From: an uncultured Eubacteriales bacterium
GTDB taxonomy: Bacteria; Bacillota; Clostridia; Oscillospirales; CAG-382
Length of the DNA: 12,716 nucleotides
Reading direction: 5' to 3'
Assembly (NCBI GenBank): GCA_900554405.1
Contig: USHI01000027.1
Span: 1 to 12,716, forward strand
Every line of letters starts with the position of its first letter. Positions within the stretch are counted from its first letter, which is position 1. Of this stretch, positions 6,565 to 12,716 are shown piece after piece. Made by a program: the position numbers and the translations under genes. The notes under the pieces are model-generated. The model saw nothing but the letters and a program-made list of their open reading frames with translations. It made no database searches and had not been told where the DNA came from.

Positions 6565-7080
6565 ATGAAAAGGATCATTGCTTCGGATATCCACGGCAGT
6601 GCGCTTTATTGCGGCAGGCTGATCGAGCATATAAGGGCGGAACGCGCCGACGGGCTGATACTGCTCGGGGATATACTTTACCACGGTCCGCGAAACGCGC
6701 TTCCGGACGGGTACGACCCGAAAGCGGTCGCGGATATGCTGAACGCGCTTGAATGTCGGGTGGTGTGTGTCCGCGGGAACTGCGACAGCGAGGTCGATCA
6801 GATGCTGCTGAAATTCCCGATAATGGCGACATATGCGCTGATGGATATCGGCGAAAGCGTTGTTTATATGACACACGGCCATGTGAACGGCAGGGAAGAC
6901 CCGCCACGCCTGCGCAGGGGCGATGTGCTGCTCTGCGGGCATACGCATATCCCCGCGGATGAAATGCTTCCGTGCGGAATAAGGTATGTCAACCCCGGCT
7001 CTGTTGCGATCCCGAAGGGCGGCTCGGAACGCGGGTATATACTTCTCGAAAACGGAGAGTTTGTACATAAAGCACTGTGA
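6565..7080 (+). CDS. YfcE/MJ0936-type phosphodiesterase
   Basis: Small calcineurin-fold phosphodiesterase, 171 aa as expected for the YfcE family, which hydrolyses phosphodiester model substrates in vitro and has an uncertain natural substrate. Motifs in order: D8-I-H10-G, G-D36, G71-N-C-D74 (the GNCD variant typical of YfcE instead of GNHD), T-H104-G-H106, and G-H126-T-H128. The C-terminal segment NPGSVAIPKGG is also family-typical. A Shine-Dalgarno-like aaagggtg precedes the ATG. It lies 22 nt after lysR and is closed by a strong terminator, so it is the last gene of that unit. It is only distantly similar to the phosphoesterase at 3909 and the two do not look like a recent duplication. Confidence 0.93.
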   Translation: MKRIIASDIHGSALYCGRLIEHIRAERADGLILLGDILYHGPRNALPDGYDPKAVADMLNALECRVVCVRGNCDSEVDQMLLKFPIMATYALMDIGESVVYMTHGHVNGREDPPRLRRGDVLLCGHTHIPADEMLPCGIRYVNPGSVAIPKGGSERGYILLENGEFVHKAL

Positions 7081-7086
7081 TGCGCC

Positions 7087-7131
7087 TGCTTCCCGCGCCG
7101 AAAACGGTTCGGGAAGCATTTTTTGTCTTTT
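7087..7131 (+). terminator. Strong Rho-independent terminator after the lysR-yfcE operon
   Basis: A perfect 9-bp outer stem (tgcttcccg at 7087-7095 with cgggaagca at 7110-7118), a 2-nt internal loop, an inner 3-bp stem (ccg-aaaa-cgg), then ttttttgtctttt. It separates the YfcE gene from the rex transcription unit. Confidence 0.95.
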
Positions 7132-7183
7132 AATCCGAACACGGCATATCGATAAATGCAACACTTATATGAAAAAGCGGCAA

Positions 7184-7212
7184 TTCCCAAATTCGGGCGG
7201 GTATGATAGAAT
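7184..7212 (+). promoter_or_regulatory. rex: Promoter of rex and probably the downstream hydrogenase genes
   Basis: An extended -10 TG-a-TAGAAT (7204-7212) with a -35 TTCCCA (7184-7189, 4/6) at 17-nt spacing. The predicted start near 7219 leaves about 42 nt of leader carrying AAGGAGG. No palindrome resembling the Bacillota Rex operator (TTGTTAA-N4-TTAACAA) is visible between 7132 and 7260, so autoregulation is not supported by sequence. Confidence 0.65.
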
Positions 7213-7260
7213 AATGTCGTAAAAGAAGCATCGCTTGCCGAAAAAGGAGGAGCCCGGACA

Positions 7261-7902
7261 ATGAGAGAAAATGATATATCACGCGCGACATTGGGGCGTG
7301 TCCCGGAATATCTGCGCTTTTTGCGCGAGCTTCCGGCAGGCACGGAAACGATATCCGCACCGATAATCGCAAGGGAGCTCGGCTTGGGCGAGGTTCAGGT
7401 CAGGAAGGATCTCGGGGCGCTTTGCGGCGCCGGCAAACCGAAGATCGGCTACCCGGTGGGCGAATTAAAGGCTTCGCTGGAAGGCTTTCTGCGGCTCGGC
7501 GACGGGAGCACCGTTATCGTCGGCGCGGGCAAGCTGGGCAGGGCGCTGCTCGACTACGGCGGGTTTTCGGAATACGGGATCGATATGCTCGCCGCGTTTG
7601 ATATAAATGTGGAAAAACCGGAATTTTCGCCGTGCGGGCGGAAGATACTTCCGCTGTCCGATCTGGGCGCGTTCTGCCGTGCACATAAGGTGCGCATCGG
7701 CGTGATCGCCGTGCCGGCACAGGCGGCGCAGGAGGTGTGCAACCTTTTGTATGATTCCGGCGTGAAAACCATGTGGTGCTTTGCGCCGAGAAAGCTTTAT
7801 CAGCCCGCGGATGCGGTGATAAGGTACGAAAATATGGCGCTTTCGCTGGCACACCTCAAAATGCAGTCGCGCGAAGCAGGCGCGGATACGGAGGAAGCAT
7901 GA
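7261..7902 (+). CDS. rex: Redox-sensing transcriptional repressor Rex
   Basis: NADH/NAD+-responsive repressor that releases DNA when NADH rises and typically controls fermentation and hydrogenase genes in Bacillota. 213 aa, the usual length. An N-terminal winged helix (about 1-80) includes the characteristic QVRKDLG at Q46-V-R-K-D50 and the KIGYPV segment. The Rossmann domain starts with VIVGAGKLGRAL, the dinucleotide motif G88-x-G90-x-x-G93. Family segments FDIN and IGVIAVPAQAAQEVCNLL follow, and a C-terminal swapped helix is plausible. ATG 7261 is preceded by AAAAAGGAGG (spacing 10). The stop overlaps the next gene's start (ATGA at 7899-7902). Placement immediately upstream of ferredoxin and hydrogenase genes fits a redox control role; its operators in this window are not evident. 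Confidence 0.96.
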   Translation: MRENDISRATLGRVPEYLRFLRELPAGTETISAPIIARELGLGEVQVRKDLGALCGAGKPKIGYPVGELKASLEGFLRLGDGSTVIVGAGKLGRALLDYGGFSEYGIDMLAAFDINVEKPEFSPCGRKILPLSDLGAFCRAHKVRIGVIAVPAQAAQEVCNLLYDSGVKTMWCFAPRKLYQPADAVIRYENMALSLAHLKMQSREAGADTEEA

Positions 7903-8653
7903 ATCCCGACCGTATTATAGCGCTGCGCTCGACATTGACCGTTTTCCGCGACTGCGACCGTTGTTTGAAGGTTTTCGGCGCGGAGCATACGCAAAGCAGC
8001 GTGCTGCGCGAGGCGTTCAACGCCGCAAGCGCGGCGGAGGCCGGAGTGTGTACTCCGCGGGTGCTGGGCGTGACGGAGCTCGACGGCATGCCGACAATAG
8101 TTTCGGAATTTGTAAAGGGCAAAACGCTTGCGGCGATCGCATCCGAGCAGGGCAGCGTGCACGGCTGCCTGGAACGCTTCGCACGGGAACACGCGCTTGT
8201 AAATTCCTTTGCCGCGCCGATGCTGCGCAGCGAAAAGGATGCCGCGGCGGAGGGGATCCTTCGCTCCGGGCTTCCGCAGGGGCAGATCGCCGTGCTGCTT
8301 GCGCAGAACGCCGCTTTTCCGGAGGGCGACAGGCTTCTCCACGGCACCCCGGAAATGAGTAATATTATTATCGATAACGGCGGCGGAGCGCACGTTGTCG
8401 GCTGGTCGCGGGCGGCAGCCGTGCGCGGGGGGTGAAGGGCTGCCCGGCTGCGGATGTCGCGCGTGGGTATATTCTTGCCCGCCGGATCTACGGCACCGCG
8501 GCGGCGGAGGAATATCTGGAGCTGCGCTGCCGCGCGGGCGATGTCGGCGCGGAGGATGCCGCAAGGCGTATCCCCGTTGCGGCTGCGGCGATGCTGCATT
8601 ACGCCAACGAATACGAACGGAAAGCCCTGCGGGCTTTAATAAATACAGACTGA
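7899..8653 (+). pseudogene. APH-like kinase family gene, split by a -1 frame change and lacking catalytic Asp residues
   Basis: Resembles the clostridial aminoglycoside-phosphotransferase-like family (TIGR02172-like) of unknown substrate. The first frame (7899-8435, 178 aa) has an N-lobe segment of the type CLKVFGAEHTQSSVLREAFN, then VSEFVKGKTL. It stops at TGA 8433 just after a G6 run (8427-8432). The -1 frame continues seamlessly to 8653 with the expected C-terminal helices (AADVARGYILARRIYG, then a YLEL segment). Adding one G would restore about 251-252 codons, the family length. Alternatively GTG 8432 overlaps the TGA (GTGA) and could restart translation. The Brenner-type motif HGDxxxxN is H148-G-T150-x4-N155, and the IDW motif is V167-G168-W169, so both catalytic Asp are gone. 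The start overlaps the rex stop (ATGA). It could be a sequencing indel, a decaying gene, or a split pseudokinase. Confidence 0.75.
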
Positions 8654-8673
8654 ACCGACAGGCTTCGGTTGAA

Positions 8674-8677
8674 GGAG
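8674..8677 (+). promoter_or_regulatory. Ribosome binding site that decides the first ferredoxin start
   Basis: GGAG in aaggaga is 6 nt from ATG 8684. The earlier in-frame candidate at 8669 would overlap this site and lacks its own. A small hairpin (aaccga 8653-8658 with tcggtt 8665-8670) sits immediately upstream, without a U-tract. Confidence 0.7.
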
Positions 8678-8683
8678 ACAATT

Positions 8684-8926
8684 ATGAAGATAACTGTTTG
8701 CATCGGATCATCCTGCCATATCAAGGGTTCGCGCCAGGTCGTGGAACGGCTTCAGGCGCTTATCCGCGAAAATTCGCTTGGGGATAAGGTCGATCTTTCC
8801 GGCACATTCTGCATGGGAAAATGCCAGCAGGGCGTGTGCGTTACGGCGGGGGGCGAATTTTTCTCCGTATCGCCCGAAAGTGTGGACACGTTTTTTGCGG
8901 AAAACGTGCTCGGAAGGGTGAACTGA
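8684..8926 (+). CDS. Thioredoxin-fold [2Fe-2S] ferredoxin, first copy
   Basis: 80-aa stand-alone thioredoxin-like [2Fe-2S] protein, related to the NuoE/HydC-type domain of complex I and NAD-linked hydrogenases; a cytosolic electron carrier. Cluster ligands are visible as C6-x4-C11 (VCIGSSCHIKG) and C43-x3-C47 (FCMGKCQQGV), the family spacing; there is an additional C52. The N-terminal helical extension found in full NuoE subunits is absent. The start at 8684 is set by a good Shine-Dalgarno sequence. It is followed after 1 nt by a paralogue of the same architecture, then by the hydrogenase-like sensor, which suggests electron delivery to or from the hydrogenase proteins of this locus. Partner specificity is inference. 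Confidence 0.92.
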   Translation: MKITVCIGSSCHIKGSRQVVERLQALIRENSLGDKVDLSGTFCMGKCQQGVCVTAGGEFFSVSPESVDTFFAENVLGRVN

Positions 8927-8927
8927 A

Positions 8928-9194
8928 ATGCTTGTAAGGATATGCGTAGGGTCATCCTGCCACCTGAAGGGCTCGGAAAAGATCGTGGAGCTGTTCCGCG
9001 CGGCGGTTCGGGAACGCGGCTTGGAGGACGATATCACGCTTGCGGGCAACTTCTGCGCCGGCAAATGCAACCGCGAAGGGGTCACCGTCACCGTGGAGGA
9101 TGATATTTATACCGGGATCACGCCGCAGAATTTCGCGGAATTTTTCGAGGATAAGATCGCGGCAAGGCTCAAAAGGGAAGGGGCGGAGCATTAA
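8928..9194 (+). CDS. Thioredoxin-fold [2Fe-2S] ferredoxin, second copy
   Basis: 88-aa paralogue of the preceding protein with identically placed ligands C6, C11, C43 and C47 (ICVGSSCHLKG and FCAGKCNREG). It lacks the extra Cys52 of the first copy and has an 8-residue longer charged C-terminus (ARLKREGAEH). The overall pattern GSSCH-x-KGS, then GxFCxGKC, is shared, but other positions differ widely, so the duplication is old and the two have probably specialised. The start lies 1 nt after the upstream stop, with a weak gaaggg ribosome binding site; its stop directly abuts the hydrogenase gene at 9195. Expected to be an electron carrier in the same complex or pathway. Confidence 0.92.
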   Translation: MLVRICVGSSCHLKGSEKIVELFRAAVRERGLEDDITLAGNFCAGKCNREGVTVTVEDDIYTGITPQNFAEFFEDKIAARLKREGAEH

Positions 9195-10868
9195 ATGGAT
9201 TGCCTGACACTCAAAAAATCCAATTGCCGTAACTGCTATAAGTGCATACGCTACTGCCCCGTGAAGTCGATCCGCTTTTCCGGGAACCAGGCGTATATTA
9301 TCGGCAACGAATGTATTCTTTGCGGGCACTGCTTTGTTGTCTGCCCGCAGGATGCAAAGCAGATAGTGGACGAAACCGAAAAGGTCCGCGTGCTTCTGCA
9401 ATCGGGCGACCCTGTCGTGGTAAGCCTCGCGCCCTCGTTTATCGCAAATTACGAAAATGTCGGGATCGGCGCGATGCGCGCGGCATTGAAAAAGCTCGGT
9501 TTTTACGATGCGGAGGAAACGGCGCTCGGCGCGACAATGGTCAAAACCGAATACGAAAGAATGCTGCACGAGGATGAGAGGGATATAATCATATCCTCCT
9601 GCTGCCATTCGGTGAACCTGCTTATACAGAAATACTTCCCCAAGGAGCTGGAATACCTTGCGGATGTGGTTTCGCCGATGATGGCTCATTGCAGCGATAT
9701 AAAGCGCCGGATCCCCAATGCAAAAACGGTGTTTGTGGGGCCGTGTGTCGCAAAAAAGGACGAAGCGGAATATTATTCCGGCGTTGTGGATGCCGTGCTC
9801 ACGTTTGACGAGCTGACCGCCTGGTTCAAGGCGGAGGGCGTGGAGCCGGAGCAGATACCGGATTCGGACGAGCATTCCCTCGCAAGATTTTTCCCGGTGA
9901 CGGGCGGTATACTCAAAACAATGGCGACAAACGAGCCGAAATTCACCTACATGGCGATCGACGGCGTGGAAAACTGCATGGCGGCGCTTAAGGATATCGA
10001 AACCGGAAAGCTCCACCGCTGCTTTATCGAAATGTCCGCCTGCGTGGGAAGCTGTGTCGGCGGGCCGGTAATGGAAAAATTCCACAGATCCCCGGTTCAG
10101 GATTATAAATCGGTTTCGGATTTTGCGGGCAGGGAGGATTTCGCGGTGGAACAGCCGGATCCGCTTGCGCTGCGCAAAACATTTACGGCTATCGGAAGGA
10201 AGCTCCCGACCCCGAGCGAGCAGGAAATACGCGATACCCTGCGCCAGATGGGCAAAATAAAGCCTTCCGACGAGCTGAACTGCGGCTCCTGCGGGTATCC
10301 GACCTGCCGCGACAAGGCGATCGCCGTCTGCCAGGGCAAGGCGGAAATTTCGATGTGCCTGCCTTATCTGAAGGACAAGGCGGAAAGCTTTTCGGATACT
10401 ATCGTGCGCAATACGCCCAACGGGCTGATCGTTCTGAACGAAAAGCTGGAGGTGCAGCAGATCAACCGCGCCGCGCTGAAGCTGCTTAATATCCGCGACG
10501 AAAAGGATATATTGGGCGACCAGGTCGTGAGGATACTCGAGCCGGACGATTTCGCCGCAGTTCTTGCAAACGGAAGGAGCATCCACGGCAAGCGTGTATA
10601 CCTTGCGGAATATGAAAAATACGCGGAGGAAACGATCGTTTACGACCGTGAATACCGCCTGCTCGTGTGCATACTGCGCGATGTGACGGAAGAAGCCGTC
10701 CAGCGTGAAAAGAAGGAAAGCATCAGCCGGCAGACTGTCGAAATAGCCGACAGGGTCGTCGATAATCAGATGCGCATCGTACAGGAGATCGCATCTCTGC
10801 TCGGCGAAACGGCTGCCGAAACAAAGATCGCGCTTTCCAAATTGAAGGAGTCGATCGGCGATGAATAA
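9195..10868 (+). CDS. Putative sensory [FeFe]-hydrogenase with PAS domain (HydS/HfsB-like)
   Basis: 557 aa. Domains in order: two [4Fe-4S] ferredoxin clusters (C11-C14-C17-C21 and C40-C43-C46-C50); an H-cluster-type domain (about 70-340) with L1 S-S-C136-C137-H-S-V, L2 G-P-C184-V-A-K-K-D-E and L3 E279-M-S-A-C283-x3-C287-V-G-G-P; a 4Fe-4S 'FeS' domain with C363, C366, C371 and C388; a PAS domain (about 399-500); and a C-terminal helix that may form a coiled coil. All four H-cluster cysteine ligands are present, but the loops deviate from the catalytic consensus TSCCPxW/MPCxxK, as in sensory groups. With the overlapping PP2C gene downstream, it is inferred to report H2 or redox state to the phosphatase rather than to evolve H2 in bulk. 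Thermoanaerobacterium HfsB is the closest arrangement I recall. It could also be catalytic. Confidence 0.9.
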   Translation: MDCLTLKKSNCRNCYKCIRYCPVKSIRFSGNQAYIIGNECILCGHCFVVCPQDAKQIVDETEKVRVLLQSGDPVVVSLAPSFIANYENVGIGAMRAALKKLGFYDAEETALGATMVKTEYERMLHEDERDIIISSCCHSVNLLIQKYFPKELEYLADVVSPMMAHCSDIKRRIPNAKTVFVGPCVAKKDEAEYYSGVVDAVLTFDELTAWFKAEGVEPEQIPDSDEHSLARFFPVTGGILKTMATNEPKFTYMAIDGVENCMAALKDIETGKLHRCFIEMSACVGSCVGGPVMEKFHRSPVQDYKSVSDFAGREDFAVEQPDPLALRKTFTAIGRKLPTPSEQEIRDTLRQMGKIKPSDELNCGSCGYPTCRDKAIAVCQGKAEISMCLPYLKDKAESFSDTIVRNTPNGLIVLNEKLEVQQINRAALKLLNIRDEKDILGDQVVRILEPDDFAAVLANGRSIHGKRVYLAEYEKYAEETIVYDREYRLLVCILRDVTEEAVQREKKESISRQTVEIADRVVDNQMRIVQEIASLLGETAAETKIALSKLKESIGDE

Positions 10869-12033
10869 TCTTTGCACCGATATCGGCTGGAAAAGCATCA
10901 ATCACGAGGGCGAACAGCTCTGCGGCGACCATGTGGATATCGTGGAGCAGAGCGAAAGCTCCACCGTTATCGTGCTTGCCGACGGGCTGGGAAGCGGCGT
11001 CAAAGCGAGCATACTTTCCACACTTACTTCCAAGATAATATCCACAATGATGGCGTCCGGGCTGCCGCTCGAGGAATGCGTTTCCACCATCGCGGCGACA
11101 TTGCCGATATGCTCCGTGCGCGGAGTCGCCTATTCCACCTTCACAATTATCCACATTATCGATAATTCCGTTGCGGAGCTTATCCAGTACGATAACCCCC
11201 ACATAATACTCCTGCGCGATTGCGACAATTACGAATACCCGCGTTCGGAGCTGAATATCAACGGAAAAACGATATATAAATCGGTTATCAGCCTGCGCGA
11301 GGGCGATATATTCATCGCCATGAGCGACGGCTGCCCCCACGCGGGGATCGGGATCGCCTATAACTTCGGTTGGAAGCGCGAGGATATCGCCGATTACATG
11401 AAAACCTTCGCCCATGTCGGCTATACGGCGAAAACGCTTGCGACAATGCTTGTCGACGAGTGCGACCGCCAGTACGGCTTCCACCCCGGCGACGATGCCA
11501 CCGCCTGCGTTGTGCGCATCCGCCGCCGCGAACCGGTGAACATACTGTTCGGCCCGCCGCGCAACCGCGATGACTGCAACAGGATGATGTCGCTGTTCTT
11601 TTCCAAGGAGGGCAAGCATATCGTGTGCGGAGGAACGACCTCCACCATCGCCGCGAAATACCTGGGCAAGCCGCTCGTGCCGAGCCTGGATTTCGAAAGC
11701 GGCGATATCCCGCCCACGGCGGAGATCGAGGGCGTGGATCTTGTCACGGAGGGCGTGATAACCGTCAACAAGGTGCTCGAATACGCCAAGGATGCTTTGG
11801 ACTCCAACGAAAAATATGCGTATTGGAGCGTTCATCGCGACGGCGCTTCGCTCATGAGCAGATTGCTTTTCGAGGAGGCGACGGATATCAATTTCTTTGT
11901 CGGGCGTGCGGTCAACCCCGCGCACCAGAACCCGGAGCTTCCGATCAACTTCAATATTAAAATGAACCTTGTGGAGGAGCTTTCCGCCTGCCTGAAAAAG
12001 ATGGGCAAGCGCATCAAGGTAAGCTATTTTTAA
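10861..12033 (+). CDS. SpoIIE-family PP2C protein phosphatase with uncharacterised C-terminal domain
   Basis: 390 aa, soluble. The N-terminal half (about 1-220) is a PP2C/SpoIIE Ser/Thr phosphatase: metal-binding D41-G42 in ADGLGSG, D156-G157 in MSDGCPHAG, and D211-D212 in PGDDATACVV, so the acidic core is complete. The C-terminal half (about 221-390) begins PVNILFGPPRN, includes a Gly-rich HIVCGGTTSTIAAKYLGK and an Asn/Pro-rich segment before the end; I cannot assign it to a named domain. The gene overlaps the PAS-hydrogenase gene by 8 nt (GGAG at 10847-10850, spacing 10), a strong sign that the two act together: the sensor probably controls this phosphatase, which would dephosphorylate an unidentified Ser/Thr target. 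No cognate active kinase is visible; the APH-like gene upstream is broken. Confidence 0.9.
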   Translation: MNNLCTDIGWKSINHEGEQLCGDHVDIVEQSESSTVIVLADGLGSGVKASILSTLTSKIISTMMASGLPLEECVSTIAATLPICSVRGVAYSTFTIIHIIDNSVAELIQYDNPHIILLRDCDNYEYPRSELNINGKTIYKSVISLREGDIFIAMSDGCPHAGIGIAYNFGWKREDIADYMKTFAHVGYTAKTLATMLVDECDRQYGFHPGDDATACVVRIRRREPVNILFGPPRNRDDCNRMMSLFFSKEGKHIVCGGTTSTIAAKYLGKPLVPSLDFESGDIPPTAEIEGVDLVTEGVITVNKVLEYAKDALDSNEKYAYWSVHRDGASLMSRLLFEEATDINFFVGRAVNPAHQNPELPINFNIKMNLVEELSACLKKMGKRIKVSYF

Positions 12034-12044
12034 GGGAAAAAGCC

Positions 12045-12716
12045 ATGAGAAAATTCGATACAAAAGTTCAGCATCTGAAATACAAGGTATTGCGTGAAAC
12101 GGCACGGCTCGCCTGGGATGACCGGCTCACGGAAAACCTGCTCGATATCCCCAAAATGATCGTGCCGGGCAACAAGCCGACAATGCGCTGCTGTGTTTAT
12201 AAGGAACGCGCGATACTCGGCGAGCGCGTCAAGCTTGCGATGGGCGGCGATAAACAGAACCCGAATGTTATCGAGGTTATCGAAATTGCCTGCGACGAAT
12301 GCCCCATGGGCGGGTACGAGGTCACGAACGCCTGCCGCGGCTGCCTTGCGCACCGCTGCAAGGATAACTGCCCCAAGGACGCCATAAGCATAATTGACCA
12401 CAAGGCCGTTATAGATAAAGAAAAGTGCATAGAATGCGGCAAGTGCATGGCTGTTTGCCCTTATTCGGCAATAGTTAAGCACACGCGCCCCTGCGTAAAC
12501 GCCTGCAAGCCGCAGGCCATACACATTGACCAAAACACCGAGAAGGCCGTTATAGACAAGGAAAAGTGCATTTCCTGCGGCGCGTGCGTGTATCAATGCC
12601 CCTTCGGCGCAATAACCGATAAGTCCGACATAACAAAGGTAATATCCCTTATCCGCGATTCCAATTTGAACAGGGATTATCATGTTTATGCCGTGGTGGC
12701 CCCCAGCATGGCCAGC
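12045..12716 (+). CDS. [FeFe] hydrogenase with multi-ferredoxin N-terminus (3' end outside window)
   Basis: First 224 codons of a larger gene; the frame stays open to the window edge. The N-terminus resembles clostridial 'group B' monomeric [FeFe] hydrogenases: VLRETARLAW, a C49-C50-VYKERAI motif, and CDEC (C83, C86). Cysteine clusters then follow: C97-x2-C100-x4-C105-x3-C109, a ferredoxin set C128-C131-C134-C138 with C150 and C154, and a second set C175-C178-C181-C185. It ends at YAVVAPSMAS, which is where the H-cluster domain begins in this family, so the active-site loops are not visible. ATG 12045 is preceded by aaggga. It starts 11 nt after the phosphatase gene and is likely the catalytic hydrogenase of this locus. 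Confidence 0.88.
   Translation, partial: MRKFDTKVQHLKYKVLRETARLAWDDRLTENLLDIPKMIVPGNKPTMRCCVYKERAILGERVKLAMGGDKQNPNVIEVIEIACDECPMGGYEVTNACRGCLAHRCKDNCPKDAISIIDHKAVIDKEKCIECGKCMAVCPYSAIVKHTRPCVNACKPQAIHIDQNTEKAVIDKEKCISCGACVYQCPFGAITDKSDITKVISLIRDSNLNRDYHVYAVVAPSMAS

Noticed and set aside
3828..6578. A 916-codon open frame on the - strand, and similar long - strand frames at 8952-10901 and 10723-12105
   Set aside because: They lie antisense to clear genes (phosphoesterase, LysR, hydrogenase, phosphatase), cross terminators and the repeat array, and have Arg/His/Cys-rich translations without motifs. They stay open because TTA, CTA and TCA codons are rare in the true genes.
7132..7260. Rex operator upstream of rex
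   Set aside because: No TTGTTAA-N4-TTAACAA-like palindrome could be found by eye on either strand.
12374..12716. Apparent shift in Ala codon choice (GCC over GCG) near the window end, suggesting transfer
   Set aside because: Only 12 Ala codons are available and the neighbouring phosphatase gene also uses many GCC codons, so the difference is not convincing.

Overview
The window looks like chromosomal DNA of a moderately GC-rich anaerobic Bacillota, most likely class Clostridia. The evidence is an lepB-rbgA-rnhB-yraN housekeeping cluster, a DUF1540 protein, a Rex redox repressor, strong GGAGG-type ribosome binding sites, and [FeFe]-hydrogenase genes with low-potential iron-sulfur proteins. 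Genus cannot be read from the sequence. Nothing points to a phage, plasmid, transposon or CRISPR array.

Left part (1-3631): the 3' end of signal peptidase I, then rbgA (ribosome assembly GTPase), rnhB (RNase HII), yraN (UPF0102) and thrC (threonine synthase), all on + and tightly packed with short overlaps. A small DUF1540 cysteine-rich gene lies on the - strand facing thrC. A hairpin between them has its U-tract on the - strand.

Middle (3832-7131): a calcineurin-like phosphoesterase; a two-TM orphan protein with its own near-consensus promoter and strong terminator; a non-coding array of about 18-bp units in which each unit is a small hairpin; then a LysR regulator and a YfcE-type phosphodiesterase as an apparent two-gene operon closed by a strong terminator.

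Right part (7184-12716), the most interesting: rex, with an extended -10 promoter, begins a continuous + strand gene train. It is followed by a translationally coupled APH-like kinase gene that is broken by a -1 frame change at a G6 run and has lost both catalytic Asp motifs; two tandem thioredoxin-fold [2Fe-2S] ferredoxins; a [FeFe]-hydrogenase-like protein with a C-terminal PAS domain (sensory, HydS/HfsB type); a SpoIIE/PP2C phosphatase with an uncharacterised C-terminal domain, overlapping the sensor by 8 nt; and the first 224 codons of a ferredoxin-rich catalytic-type [FeFe] hydrogenase that runs off the window. The gene order suggests a circuit in which NADH/NAD+ (Rex) and H2 or iron-sulfur redox state (hydrogenase-PAS sensor to PP2C) control hydrogen metabolism. 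Related arrangements (for example the hfs cluster of Thermoanaerobacterium, or 'group C3' sensory hydrogenases) are known from memory, so the locus type is not new. The broken pseudokinase, the phosphatase C-terminal domain and the sensor's active-site loop are less explained.
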